A stretch of 64,000 nucleotides of DNA from NCBI GenBank assembly GCA_038373885.1, contig JAWZYV010013021.1, forward strand, positions 62,001 to 126,000. The letters run 5' to 3'. Positions 1-10,661 of this stretch are shown here, one piece after another. Made by a program: the position numbers and the translations under genes. The notes beneath the pieces were generated by a model. It worked only from the letters and a program-made list of their open reading frames with translations, did no database searches and was not told the DNA's origin. Origin of the DNA: Cheiracanthium punctorium (lineage: Eukaryota > Arthropoda > Arachnida > Araneae > Cheiracanthiidae). Numbering within the stretch: the stretch's first letter is position 1; each line of letters starts with the position of its first letter.

Positions 1-51
1 AGTGTTCTGTTGTGTTAAGGTAAAGCTACACAAGGGTTATCTGCCCGGGAG

Positions 52-246
52 GCGTATTTCACAAGTGCACCGCTATATAAAGATGGGAAGAAAAAGAACC
101 TTCCTATTGGCTATTTCGGGATTGCTTCCATTACGTCATACATCGCGAGGTTCGGGTGTTCTGCTAGTGAACATACGCCATTAAAGAAATAATTATATGA
201 GACAGCGAATTCAGATTCCTTCATTTATGACAGGTGGAAATATATA
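52..246. repeat. Outer inverted repeat, left arm
   Basis: This is the reverse complement of about 3650-3850 with only scattered differences, such as cgccatta against cgacatta near position 180. Read on the minus strand it carries a CCAAT motif (attgg on plus at 115-119) followed by a TATA-like stretch near 73-80, mirroring the right arm. Confidence 0.8.
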
Positions 247-304
247 TATATATATATTTCCACCATTTTATATATATATTTCCACCATATATATTTCCAC
301 CATT

Positions 305-407
305 TTTTTGTAAATTCATACTTAAGAAAATTTACATAAAATGAAATTTAATCTCTATGTAATATTTAAAATAACTTTTATTTCAACATCGCTGTTAGAT
401 GGTTATA

Positions 408-411
<4 letters not shown>
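305..411 (+). repeat. Direct copy of inner arm segment
   Basis: This repeats 3365-3462 nearly base for base (from gtaaattcatacttaagaaa to ctgttagatggtt) and is inverted relative to 2220-2340. It sits between the left outer arm and the AT-rich insertion. The closing motif ctgttagatggttatagta recurs at about 2000-2018 on the far side of the inserted palindrome, which suggests duplication on insertion or slippage. Confidence 0.7.
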
Positions 412-469
<58 letters not shown>

Positions 470-610
470 TTGTATATATATATATATATATATATGACAG
501 TATAGTATATATATATATATATATATATGGTATGACATATAGTATATATATATATATATATATATATGGTTGTATATGACAGTATAGTATATATATATAT
601 ATATATATAA
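407..610. repeat. TA dinucleotide microsatellite cluster
   Basis: Several long TA runs are separated by short spacers such as ggttgta, gacagtatag and ggtatgacatatag. A similar run is at 1974-2055. The repeats flank the nested palindrome, a common landing site for TA-targeting elements. Open frames here encode only Tyr-Ile runs and are not genes. Confidence 0.9.
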
Positions 611-1848
611 TATATAATAGCTTACTTACGTGAAGTGAAATCCCAAGATAATCCAATGATAAAGTGAAGAAAATATAAAAAATAGATAGCACATGGTGCC
701 AATTAACGAGCTTATTCCGGATAAGTGTTTAAATATAGCCTTTTAAGGCAATGAAAGAGTGGAAAAATTGAATATAGAGCGCCAAATTAGAACTGGTGTG
801 CATTTAAGCCTAATCACATGTAATCAGAAATAGTCCGAATATGGAATTAATATTGAAATGGTGTGCTCTATCATCAGGCGCCACCGCACACACATTTCAA
901 TTTAATCGAAAAAAACAATAATAGCTAGGTTTCTGCAAGTTACCTGACCAAAATTAGGGTCCTTTTGTAACTTGGGGGCGCGACCGTAGCTATTAGAAAA
1001 AAACAACGAGGATGTGGACCGACACGAAGATCAAAGCTCAGTAATGGAGGCAGTATTAGTGCATGTTGCCATCAGAGAAGGCTTACTGCAATCAATAGAC
1101 AAGTAATGCCATGGAGTGTGAATAAAAAATGATATATTAATAATACTTTGGAAGTATGGAAAGGAAAAGAATAAATAAATAAAAAAGTAATATTTAAATG
1201 AATAAATAAAAAGAATAAAACTGGTAATAATTAAATGAATAAATAATAAAATAAATATTACACTAGTATATCTAGCCTATGTTTTACGTAGTACTAGCTG
1301 CAGTAGCTAAGAAGTACTTAGTTGAGGTTGTGGAAATGGAGAAAAACTGTAGCAATTTAAATCTCTCCTATTTTATGCATTTCAGTGATTGCACTAATAC
1401 TGCCTCCATTACTGAGCTTTGATCTTCGTGTCGGTCCACATCCTCGTTGTTTTTTTCTAATAGCTACGGTCGCGCCCCCAAGTTACAAAAGGACCCTAAT
1501 TTTGGTCAGGTAACTTGCAGAAACCTAGCTATTATTGTTTTTTTCGATTAAATTGAAATGTGTGTGCGGTGGCGCCTGATGATAGAGCACACCATTTCAA
1601 TATTAATTCCATATTCGGACTATTTCTGATTACATGTGATTAGGCTTAAATGCACACCAGTTCTAATTTGGCGCTCTATATTCAATTTTTCCACTCTTTC
1701 ATTGCCTTAAAAGGCTATATTTAAACACTTATCCGGAATAAGCTCGTTAATTGGCACCATGTGCTATCTATTTTTTATATTTTCTTCACTTTATCATTGG
1801 ATTATCTTGGGATTTCACTTCACGTAAGTAAGCTATTATATATTATAT
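608..1848. mobile_element. Nested long palindrome with 456-bp arms
   Basis: Arms at 608-1063 and 1391-1848 are reverse complements with almost no mismatches; the outer end is taatatataatagct and the inner end gcactaatac. The 327-bp spacer (1064-1390) is AT-rich with several aataaat motifs and no coding sequence. The element lies in TA microsatellite DNA. It fits a non-autonomous long-TIR or fold-back element. An assembly-generated palindrome is possible, but the unique spacer argues against it. Confidence 0.75.
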
Positions 1849-2015
1849 ACTATTCTGTTTTATTATGCTGCATTATGCGCTAATCTTTCAGAATATTTTC
1901 TATATTATACTTGTCTACTGTTAAATGCATAAATCCAAAAATATCGCCAATATTAGGTAATATTTTTAATCATATATATATATATATATATATATATGGC
2001 TGTTAGATGGTTATA

Positions 2016-2055
<40 letters not shown>

Positions 2056-2056
2056 T

Positions 2057-3645
2057 ATAGATTAAACAGATCAAGAATTTGAAGCTGAAAGAAAATCTGA
2101 ACTTTAAGAAGGGGCAATACTTGCTTAGATATATATATATATATTTTTTAGTACTCCTGTTTGCTAAATATTTCGAGTTGCTGGCGCCATCTACTGGATA
2201 TGGAAATCAAAATATTTTATTGTGCGAATTTAACCATTTAACAGCCATGTACAAATAAAAGTTATTTTAAATATTACATAGAGATTAAATTTCATTTTAT
2301 GTAACTTTTCTTAAGTATGAATTTACAAAAATAAAGAATTTTGCATTCGAACATTAAATTTCTAATGCATATTGATTGTACACCAGAGATTGTAATTCAT
2401 ATGTTAAATTTTTCTCAGAGGAAAAATATAACCTTAGAAATTAAGTTTTAAAATTGGCAATATTCAAGACAAAATATTTATTTTGTAAATTCTTGTTGTG
2501 TGCACCAAACGAAAATTTAAAGTGTAAAATCTATGTTTAATACAAATTAAATTTATATTTTGTAACTGTAGGTTCCAATTAATATACTAAAACTATAGAG
2601 AATTATTGAATTGATGTGCATATTTTTTCAGTGATTATTAAAAGTAATTTAAAATTGGCAAGAGTAACCTGTTTAAAAGAAACTCAAAAGAGGTTGTATA
2701 TTTGTAACACTTTATCCCCTCCCCAGTCCAGTCTAAATGAACAATCAGCCCTGTACAGTTTAAGAGGCAGTATAATGATTTTTTCCAAGGAAATTTGTAA
2801 AAATTGTAGAAAAATATAGGGAAAACTATTACAGCACTTTCTTTAAAAAATATGAGGCATATTGCAAAAAGTTACTTATATATTATGCTTTAAAGTGAAG
2901 AAGAGAGTGTTGCATTATAAATATAGAAGAACGTTAATTAACTTAAAATTTTAAATGAATAATATCAATAAAATAAGGAAACTAATTGCATGTGTGTGCA
3001 AGTAAATATTTGGTTGAAGTGGTAAATTTAGAGGGTAGAAGAATTTACATATAAGCTTTATGTATTTTTGCTCCTTTGAAGTACATTGATTTAAGATTAA
3101 AACTGAAAGTACAATTTCTGAAATTTGTTGTTCTATTTTTATAAGTCCAGCAAAATCATATTAAAAGTAAGAATTTACTGCACTTCTCACCTGAAAAAAC
3201 TGCGGGTGAGTTTTTTTTTAAATATTATTATTATTATTTTAAATCAGTTCAGATTTTCGATTTAAATGAAGTATTTTTTTTTTTTTCAATTTAACCTTTT
3301 ATTGGGGATTGGGGTTCATTAATCGAAAATCTGAACTGAAAATCTGAATTGCAAAATTCTTTATTTTTGTAAATTCATACTTAAGAAAATTTACATAAAA
3401 TGAAATTTAATCTCTATGTAATATTTAAAATAACTTTTATTTCAACATCGCTGTTAGATGGTTAAATTTGCACAATAAAAAATGTTGATTTCCATATCCA
3501 GTAGATGGCGCTAGGAACTCGAAATATTTAGCAAACAGGAGTACTAAAAAAAAAAAAAAAAATAGCTAAGCAAGTATTGTCCCTTTCTTAAAATTCAGAT
3601 TTTCTTTCAGCTTCAAATTCTTGATATGTTTAATCTATAGTATTT
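2057..3645. repeat. Inner inverted repeat pair and interior
   Basis: Arms at about 2057-2345 and 3360-3645 are inverted copies. Shared landmarks are tagatggcgc with catatccagtagatgg near 3490-3510, and its complement near 2186-2200. Divergence is clearly higher than in the 608-1848 palindrome, so this pair is older. About 1 kb of AT-rich sequence between the arms shows no convincing gene. Confidence 0.65.
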
Positions 3646-3649
3646 TTTA

Positions 3650-3850
3650 TATATATATATATTTCCACCTGTCATAAATGAAGGAATCTGAATTCGTTGT
3701 CTCATATAATTATTTCTTTAATGTCGTATGTTCACTAGCAGAACACCCGAACCTCGCGATGTATGACGTAATGGAAGCAATCGCGAAATAGCCAATAGGA
3801 AGGCTCTTTTTCTTCCCATCTTTATAAAGCGGTGCACTTGTGAAATACGC
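3650..3850. repeat. Outer inverted repeat, right arm
   Basis: This is the reverse complement of the left arm at 52-246. It ends in gtgcacttgtgaaatacgc next to a cgcccgg core. Confidence 0.8.
3792..3829 (+). promoter_or_regulatory. CCAAT plus TATA motifs in element arm
   Basis: A CCAAT pentamer (3792-3796) lies about 30 bp before TATAAAG (3823-3829), pointing outward on the plus strand. The left arm has the mirror arrangement. This spacing resembles an RNA polymerase II promoter, but no transcript can be assigned, so a promoter is only inferred. Confidence 0.35.
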
Positions 3851-3969
3851 GCCCGGCGTGGTCGGGGAGTTGCGTAGGTCGGAGTGTTTTCGAACGCATT
3901 AACCGATTTACATGCAACAAAATTGCAAACTTTGATTTTTTTAGCATGTGCAACATAAATTTTAGAAGG

Positions 3970-4545
3970 CTAAATATTGTCATCGACCTTGGAGAGTTTT
4001 TTCGAAATGTCACCAAATTTGGCACCAAAATAATTACGTATTTCGTATTACTCTAAAACTGTTTACCGTAGAATGTTGAGACTTTGATTTTAGATTGTAT
4101 TGTAACATACATTTGTGCAGTTCTTTTTTGATGCAATCAACTGGGTAATTTATTTGCAGGATCAACCAAAAGACATTAAATGCATTAAGGTCTATGGATA
4201 CTTTCAATTCATTAAAAGACTGTGGTCAATCACTATGAATAAAATCATGCAATCAAACTAATATATATGTCAAACTAAGTTCTATTGCAAGAGCTTGTAT
4301 GTCATGCAATTATGAAACCACAGCGGCTTTTGGCGAAATATCGCCCAATTAAGTGCCAAAAACAAATCTTTGATCCCAGCTTCGCGATATCTCAAATATT
4401 CGGCTAGAAATTACTAATTTCAGTTTTGTATCCCTTTCAAGCAAAATAAGTTTGGCTGAAGTGCATCGAAAATATTTATGATTTAATAGACGTACAAAGA
4501 AGTTATGTGGTGTACACATCAGATTTTTTGAAGATGTTTTTGTAG
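3970..4545 (+). repeat. Dispersed ~300-bp-unit repeat, copy 1
   Basis: Shares ordered landmarks with copies at 9430-10520 and 17380-18960: cgtatttcgtattactctaa, a 'gggtaatttatttgcagg' segment, a 'ggtctatgga' segment, 'ggctagaaattactaa', and an end at cacatcagatttttt (about 4517-4532). Non-coding. Its units look like tandem relatives of one another. Confidence 0.7.
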
Positions 4546-5060
4546 TAGAGTAAAAAGTATTTTTTCCTCTTATTTGCATTATAGTTACATTCTCTTTAAA
4601 TGTGATGTAAGAAAATAGAATGCTTAAGCATGACTTGGCTAATTTAGCTGTTTTGTAAAAAAAAGTTTTAATTCTATAAAATGAGTGACCATTATCTGGC
4701 CCGGAAACAAAAATGACACTTAAGATGACCATATGAATAACTCCCCCCACCCATATGACCCTATATAATTTGTGTCTGTTTAGACTATATAAAGCACTGA
4801 AAATATTGTTTTTAAAATGTAAACAAATGTCTTTTGGCTATAATAAAGTTTTAGTTTTTTTTTTTTTTTAACTTTTACTCGAAATGTATTTTTTTAAATG
4901 CTTTGGTATACTTTTCTAAGAGTTTGTTTCAGGTAAACAGGTGAAACTTTCAAAAAAATTTTAACTAACTTGTTTCTTTACAAATACGTAACATTACAGA
5001 TCTGAGTGAAAAACAGTTTGAAAATAATGCTTTTTGTGCTTTTTTAATTGTTACGTTTTT
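4546..5060. other. Gene-free AT-rich stretch
   Basis: I see no gene, RNA or clear repeat. There is a poly-T run near 4854-4869 and a string of c residues near 4742-4750. The minus-strand open frame here runs through the dispersed repeat and is not a gene. Confidence 0.6.
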
Positions 5061-5067
5061 AAGCCGC

Positions 5068-5145
5068 CCAGGCGGTGTAGTGGCTAGCGCGCCCTAATAC
5101 CATCCTTTGGGCCTGGGTTCGACTCCCAGCTTTGGGTGTGGTTTT
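5068..5145 (+). repeat. tRNA-derived SINE head
   Basis: There is a pol III box-A-like tagtggctagcgcg and a box B ggttcgactcc about 35 bp later, as in tRNA-derived SINEs. The acceptor and anticodon stems do not fold as a functional tRNA. A short unrelated tail follows. Called a SINE fragment, not a tRNA gene. The stretch 5146-5749 has nothing else that I recognise. Confidence 0.55.
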
Positions 5146-5749
5146 AAAATTGTCCGTCCTTGTGCTGTATATTGTACTTGCAATAAAAATATGAACTTGT
5201 ACTTCGGAACAACTGAGATGAAAGCCATATAAGTGCTATAGATCTCGAACAACTGTGTCTTTCAAACCGGTACCGTCTTAAGTTTTTTTTAGAAAAATAT
5301 TTTTACTGTAATTTATTTTTAACGAAAACAAAAATCGCTTATTATTATTCTCAGACAGTATGTTTTCTGATACCGTAGTTCTGATACCATACTGTATGTG
5401 TAATAGTTTCGAAAATATCAATTTTTAAAACCAATGCTAACCTTTCATTTATTAGTAAATCATCAGTAGAAAGTGTGACTTCAAAGATGTTCTTTACATG
5501 CTTAAAAAGAAGTCTATAATCCAAAACGTGGCATTACTTTTGGCTGTGACGCGAATGTATCACTTTCAGAGCACTCCAATGTAATAAATTTATATGTTAG
5601 ATGTTACTGAACTTGAGTTTTGTGTACTAATGATTCCACTTAAATTTGGGCTTTTTTTAGAAACAAATCATAGTAGAATATTTGCATATTATATCCTAGC
5701 TAAATTTTCAAATTTGAAAAGGATTTATCTATTTCGATAGGAACATTAC

Positions 5750-5935
5750 CTTCCACAAAGACAGTGCTTGCTTCTTTTCTTTCGCTTTGCTTTTAAGTTT
5801 CGTTTTTATGACAATTACACCCCTGACTTCATTTTCCTTGTCCGTCGAAGGCATTTTGATGGAATAGGTCTGGATGAATTCTTTAGCTGACTTACTGTCG
5901 ATGCCTCTTTCTAATGCCACAATTATGTTCGCCCA
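5750..5935 (-). CDS. iav: TRPV channel (Inactive-like), post-S6 exon
   Basis: This internal exon of 62 codons encodes the cytoplasmic segment just after the last membrane helix of a TRPV cation channel. It starts after a ttttcag acceptor with WANIIVALERG, continues through EFIQTYSIKMPS and VRGVIVIKTKLKSKAKEKK, and ends in LSLWK before a gtaatg donor. In arthropod Inactive proteins this segment follows the EKEWVKQ stretch directly. The exon at 53559-53720 ends with exactly that stretch, and both junctions are phase 0. Inactive partners with Nanchung in chordotonal (stretch and hearing) neurons of insects; that role is family knowledge, not visible here. The remaining C-terminal exons must lie left of this window. 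Nanchung is less likely because its sequence after S6 differs, as I remember it. Confidence 0.8.
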
Positions 5936-6397
5936 CTGAAAAGCATATTTGCAGTTAGTACATGCTTAGATAAAAAGTAGGAATATACTCTAAAAAATGT
6001 TTGTTGAATTTTACAAAATTTCCTTAGTTAACCCTTAAATACAGGAATTTTAAAGACGTTCGCACGATAGTTACGAATGTAAGCTAAATTTCCTACATCA
6101 GTTTTGTGAATAACTAATTAATTTTTCCAAAAACATGCAGTTTAATAAAAGTATATGAAACTATGATTACTCACGATATGAATCCTTTATTATTAAAAAC
6201 TATATTTCATATGTGAAATTGACGTAAGAAATTTGGCTTCTACTCTAATTCGGCACCACAAAACACGATGTTTTAATGCATCGCTATGCATTTAAGAGTT
6301 AAATAGTTTGGAAGCTTTGTTTTGCTGATTTAACAAAAGTATTTTTGATTCAAACAAATTGATTTAACAAAATGTCTTCTTCAATTAACAAAACGTT

Positions 6398-6740
6398 ATG
6401 TTCAATTCAGAACCAATCATATCTGAAATCGTACAACAATCAATTTACGCATGGGACAAGCAGATGAGTAGGACAGTGCAAAGCAGTGGAAAGAAGGGCA
6501 AACACGACAAGAAAAGCAGTTGCAGTACGTCTACTATAGATCAAGATTCCAGGGCCCCCAAGACCTTACTTATTTTCTGATGCACAAAGTGTATACGATA
6601 GAGTAGTGTTAGTACGGACAGTAAACGTATGCATACTTGCTAGCTTGGGCCAACGGCCAATTCTGAGGTACCACTTGCTACAGGTACGTAAAAATATTAC
6701 TTACTTTACTTAAAGTCTCACAGATGATTCTTAGGTATGT
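6398..6740 (-). repeat. Dispersed repeat, inverted copy left of MITE
   Basis: Positions 6545-6720 are the reverse complement of 10335-10510 (landmarks: gggcccccaagaccttac, gcatacgtttactgt, gaggtacc and taaagtctcac). The sequence continues beyond the MITE and Penelope insertions at 9132-9240, so one original repeat copy was split. The 60-codon open frame at 6398-6580 (6398-6544 unclassified) has no recognisable family. Confidence 0.7.
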
Positions 6741-7062
6741 CCCTCCAAAAAAAGTATTCGAGCAAGAGAGAAATTTCCTACGTTGGTTTCGTATATTAAA
6801 AATTATTTATCATAGAATATGAATTAGGCTGTGTATAAACATGACTTTGCACATTTCTATCATGTTGTGAGTTTTTCAAAAACTCAATTATTATTTGCAA
6901 ATCTAAAATAGGAAATTTCTCATAATAAAAACACATAAAACATTATTTAATACGGCGGATTAATTAGTTAAAATTTTTTATTTGGGAATACCTTACTCCC
7001 CCGTACACGATATATATTTCGGTTACACACATAACCATCTTCAGTCGTTTCTGGATCTCTCA

Positions 7063-7568
7063 CTAATGGCGGCTTCTTTTTATATCTTCTTCGTTCTTCT
7101 TCTTGAAAGTTCGATGCATGACGTCATCCCATGATTGGTCGATTGTATGAAGCGTATCGTTGATGCTGCCCTCTGTCGTCAATATTTCTAAGCTCTCACG
7201 AATGTAGGCATATATACTATTTTTAAAGTTGGCTATTTTTTTAATATTTTTAAAATCAATGGTAATGGGCTCTTTCAAAGCAAGACGGGCTAGAGCGGTA
7301 CTTTGTTTCTGGAGGTTAATGTCTTTAAAATGTTCGTTTTTTCGTTCTTTAATTTTCCTTTTTGTAACGCCGATGTAGCAATTTTCTTTATTAGTATCGT
7401 CTGACATAAAATTAATTTTATAGATCCCTGCGGTTTCGATGGGGTTGATTGGGTCTTTTTCCGATCTAATGCGCTGAAAGATTGTTTTATTAGGTTTAAT
7501 TGGAATACGGAAGTTCTTTTTACTGGCGATATTAGAAAGTTTATTGGCTATCCCTCGGCTAAAGGGGA
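7063..7568 (-). pseudogene. Duplicated GIY-YIG endonuclease part of Penelope
   Basis: This minus-strand reading frame repeats residues 295-463 of the plus-strand Penelope protein without visible change, including GIYKI, CYIG and the RKNEHF segment. It lacks any reverse transcriptase and arises from the inverted terminal repeat. The frame continues upstream into 7569-7644 as a chance extension rich in Ile and Phe. It is a structural duplicate, not an independent gene. Confidence 0.8.
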
Positions 7569-7602
7569 TAGCCAATAAACTTGAAAAATATATGAAAAAT
7601 AT

Positions 7603-8994
7603 ATGAATTATACTCTTGAAAAATATATGAAAGATATTCTGCAAGAAATTATACCCCCATCTAACAGCACTCTAACTTCCACCGACGATTTCATTAAAAA
7701 CATCCGCGATTATAAACTTGATGAAAACGATATTATGTTAAGTTTCGATGTTGTAAATCTATACCCGTCAATAGATATTAAGGAAATGAACCAAATTATT
7801 AACAAACAAATTCAAAGTAGTTTTAAAGATATAGACGTAATTAACACCCTAACTAGTGCAATAAATCTAATTTTAAATAACTCATATTTTCAATATAATA
7901 ATCACTTCTACCAACAAATAAAAGGAGTCCCCATGGGCTCCCCCATATCAGGAATAATTGCCGACTGGAAAATGAGAATCCTTGAAGAACAGATTAAACA
8001 GACACACAATAATACCATCAAACTTTGGCTTCGCTATGTCGACGATATCTTCGCTATACTTACCACCCACAATAATGAAGAAAATAATTTGATCAATCAA
8101 CTTAATGCCATAGACCCGAACATTAAATTTACATACGAAAAAGAAATCAATAATAGCCTCAATTACTTAGATGTGAACATAACCAGAAACAATAATCTCA
8201 TTGAGACCACCATTTTTCGAAAACCTACTTGTAATACTAATATAGTAAATTTTAAATCTAAAACCCCTTTCAACTATAAAATTGCTGCTATTCGTTCCTA
8301 TATCGACCGCGCTTTCAAAGTATGTTCCAACAACGACCTCCTTCAAAAAGAAATTGCTTTCATAAAGAAACAATGTCAAGACGCCCACTACCCTCGAGAA
8401 ATTTTCGACAAAGTTTTCAAAGCTAGGCAACGTAAATTAAATGTTATAGACAACCGTCAAAAAGATAAACCACGTTTTACTACCGCTATCCCCTTTAGTC
8501 GAGGGATAGCCAATAAACTTTCTAATATCGCCAGTAAAAAGAACTTCCGTATTCCAATTAAACCTAATAAAACAATCTTTCAGCGCATTAGATCGGAAAA
8601 AGACCCAATCAACCCCATCGAAACCGCAGGGATCTATAAAATTAATTTTATGTCAGACGATACTAATAAAGAAAATTGCTACATCGGCGTTACAAAAAGG
8701 AAAATTAAAGAACGAAAAAACGAACATTTTAAAGACATTAACCTCCAGAAACAAAGTACCGCTCTAGCCCGTCTTGCTTTGAAAGAGCCCATTACCATTG
8801 ATTTTAAAAATATTAAAAAAATAGCCAACTTTAAAAATAGTATATATGCCTACATTCGTGAGAGCTTAGAAATATTGACGACAGAGGGCAGCATCAACGA
8901 TACGCTTCATACAATCGACCAATCATGGGATGACGTCATGCATCGAACTTTCAAGAAGAAGAACGAAGAAGATATAAAAAGAAGCCGCCATTAG
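7603..8994 (+). CDS. Penelope reverse transcriptase with GIY-YIG endonuclease
   Basis: A 463-residue protein. The reverse transcriptase core has motif A (LSFDVVNLYPSI, Asp49), motif B (KGVPMGSPISG, about 108-118), the YVDD catalytic box (145-148) and the NYLDVNIT segment (187-194). The C-terminal third holds a GIY-YIG endonuclease (GIY at 343-345, YIG at 360-362, then basic RKIKERKNEHF). Penelope proteins are normally longer; the N-terminal fingers region is missing, so the ATG at 7603 is an internal Met after a 5' truncation. The enzyme would copy its RNA at the nick it makes. The rest of the frame is intact. Lack of the N-terminus makes activity unlikely. Confidence 0.88.
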   Translation: MNYTLEKYMKDILQEIIPPSNSTLTSTDDFIKNIRDYKLDENDIMLSFDVVNLYPSIDIKEMNQIINKQIQSSFKDIDVINTLTSAINLILNNSYFQYNNHFYQQIKGVPMGSPISGIIADWKMRILEEQIKQTHNNTIKLWLRYVDDIFAILTTHNNEENNLINQLNAIDPNIKFTYEKEINNSLNYLDVNITRNNNLIETTIFRKPTCNTNIVNFKSKTPFNYKIAAIRSYIDRAFKVCSNNDLLQKEIAFIKKQCQDAHYPREIFDKVFKARQRKLNVIDNRQKDKPRFTTAIPFSRGIANKLSNIASKKNFRIPIKPNKTIFQRIRSEKDPINPIETAGIYKINFMSDDTNKENCYIGVTKRKIKERKNEHFKDINLQKQSTALARLALKEPITIDFKNIKKIANFKNSIYAYIRESLEILTTEGSINDTLHTIDQSWDDVMHRTFKKKNEEDIKRSRH

Positions 8995-9131
8995 TGAGAG
9001 ATCCAGAAACGACTGAAGATGGTTATGTGTGTAACCGAAATATATATCGTGTACGGGGGAGTAAGGTATTCCCAAATAAAAAATTTTAAGGAAATTTCTC
9101 TCTTGCTGGAATACTGTTTTTGGAGGGTGTA

Positions 9132-10520
9132 CAGAATATTGTTACAAATTTTGAATCAATACTGCCAAAAACTTTCTGTGGTAGATAGTTATCACTAGAC
9201 GCTTTAAAGATCGGAAAAAAACATAATTTTTTTCGGAGAATATATCTCTCCCTCCTATACTTACGGTCTACTCTAGTATATTGAGTGTGTGCGTATGTTA
9301 TTTAGTATTTTGTTGGGTCTAAGCAGCTGTCATTTCGATTTCAACGAGTAAATTAAAAATATTTGCAGTGTTTTAAAAAATATTATGGTAGAATTATTAA
9401 AATGTGTTTTTTGTAATATTTCGGATATAAATTTACTATTGCTTACCAAGGGGAAGTTTGGCGACTTTTGTTGTACATAGTATGAATGTAACTCGCATCT
9501 CTCAAAATCTATTAGTCGTAAATTGTTGAAAATTTTTACATAAGACTGTTGTAACATCTAGTTGTGCATCTCGATTTTTGTTTCCAATCTACAGGGGAGT
9601 TTATTTACAGGACCACCGAAAAGAATTTCAATACATTAATGTCTATGGACATTTTCAATATTATTACGTCTGTAGTCAGTCATTGTTTGGTCCATGTCCA
9701 AAATCTCGCCGTTTGTCATCGAATTTGGCGAGTTTTGCCGAAATATCGCCAAAAAAAAATAATTACATATTTCGTATAACTCTAAAACTTTTTACTGTAG
9801 AATGTTCAGACTTTGTATTTAGAACTAGTGTAACATGCAATTGTGCACTTCCTTGTTTGATTGCAATCGGCTACGTAACTTATTTACAGGGTCAACCAAA
9901 AGATTTGCAATACATTAAGCCTATGGACACCCTCAATTCATTAAAAGTCTATGATTAATCCCTATTTCGGCTATGACCAAAACCTCACTAAGTATCTCAA
10001 TCTTGTCATTTTTTTGCGAAGTATCGCTCAATTAGGCGCCAATAACGAATCTTTCAAATTGAACCCAGCTTGCCGATATCTCAACTATTTGGCTAGCAAT
10101 TGCTAAACGTTGCTGTAATTGTAGTATCTTATCTCTTTCAAGCAAAAACACTTAGAGAAGTGAATACTTATGATTTAACAGACGTACAAGGAAGTCACGT
10201 GGTCTCCACATCAGATTTTTTTCTTCCGATCTTTAAAGCGCCTGGCAACAATTACCGCCCACAGAAAGTGTCTGGCTGTATTGATTCAAAATTGGTAGCA
10301 ATATTCTGTACAACATACGTAAAAATCAACTGTGAGACTTTAAGAAAAGTGAGTAATATTCTTACGTAACTGTAGCAAAGGGTACCTGAGAATGGCCGTC
10401 GGCTCAAGCTAGCAAGTATGCACTATGCATACGTTTACTGTACGAACTAACGCTACTTTATTGTATACATTTTGTGCATGAGAAAAGAAGTAAGGTCTGG
10501 GGGCCCTGGGATCTTGGATT
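9132..10520 (+). repeat. Dispersed repeat, copies right of Penelope
   Basis: 9132-9240 is the right half of the split inverted copy. 9430-10520 is a complete copy in plus orientation with two related units starting near 9485 (aactcgcatctctcaaaatc) and 9776 (ataactctaaaacttttta), about 291 bp apart. At 10306-10330 the sequence runs attctgtacaacatacg with no MITE, so it is a candidate empty site for the MITE found at 6739. Open frames here do not resemble known proteins. Confidence 0.7.
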
Positions 10521-10661
10521 AACAGCACATAAGGTTGTTCTTTCAAGAAATCATGCAACTTTTTAACAGCTTCTGAAAGAATTCAATTGCTCTCGAAAAA
10601 ATTTTAAACCTCTCATTACAAATTGCACTATGAACTATTACAAACAATAAACCTATAATAG

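Larger units (their letters stand above)
44..3856. mobile_element. Composite element bounded by long inverted repeats
   Basis: The outer arms at about 52-246 and 3650-3850 are near-identical in opposite orientation. They meet the flanks at a CCGG-type core next to a shared cgtatttcac motif. Inside are a second inverted pair (2057-2345 with 3360-3645), a third direct copy of part of that arm (305-411), and an inserted palindrome (608-1848) in AT microsatellite DNA. The remaining interior, 2346-3340, is AT-rich with no recognisable protein; an inner hairpin sits at about 3239-3330. No transposase was seen, so the class is unknown: a fold-back or long-TIR element whose arms have rearranged is the best reading. 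An insertion-site duplication could not be established. Confidence 0.6.
6969..9088 (+). mobile_element. Penelope-like retroelement with inverted terminal repeat
   Basis: Its 3' part (about 8488-9088) is present again in inverted orientation at the 5' side (6969-7566). The encoded protein segments of the two copies are identical over more than 150 residues. This matches the inverted pLTR arrangement known for Penelope elements. The inner junction falls in a short palindrome (gggatagcc with ggctatccc), suggesting formation by hairpin or template switching. The copy is 5'-truncated. Near-identity of the arms implies a young insertion. Confidence 0.85.
6739..9133. mobile_element. MITE with TA duplication, split by Penelope
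   Basis: Terminal inverted repeats of about 42 bp are at 6741-6782 (ccctccaaaa ... gagaaatttcct) and 9089-9131 (aggaaatttctc ... ttggaggg). Both ends abut TA (ggTAtgtccc on the left, gggtgTAcag on the right), as for Tc1/mariner-type elements. The interior on the left, 6783-6968, is AT-rich and non-coding. The Penelope element occupies 6969-9088 and leaves almost nothing between itself and the right arm. Confidence 0.65.

Noticed and set aside
378..692. 104-codon minus-strand open frame rich in Tyr-Ile
   Set aside because: It is a translation of the TA microsatellite.
4349..4750. 133-codon minus-strand open frame
   Set aside because: It lies largely in the dispersed repeat, whose other copies do not keep the frame.
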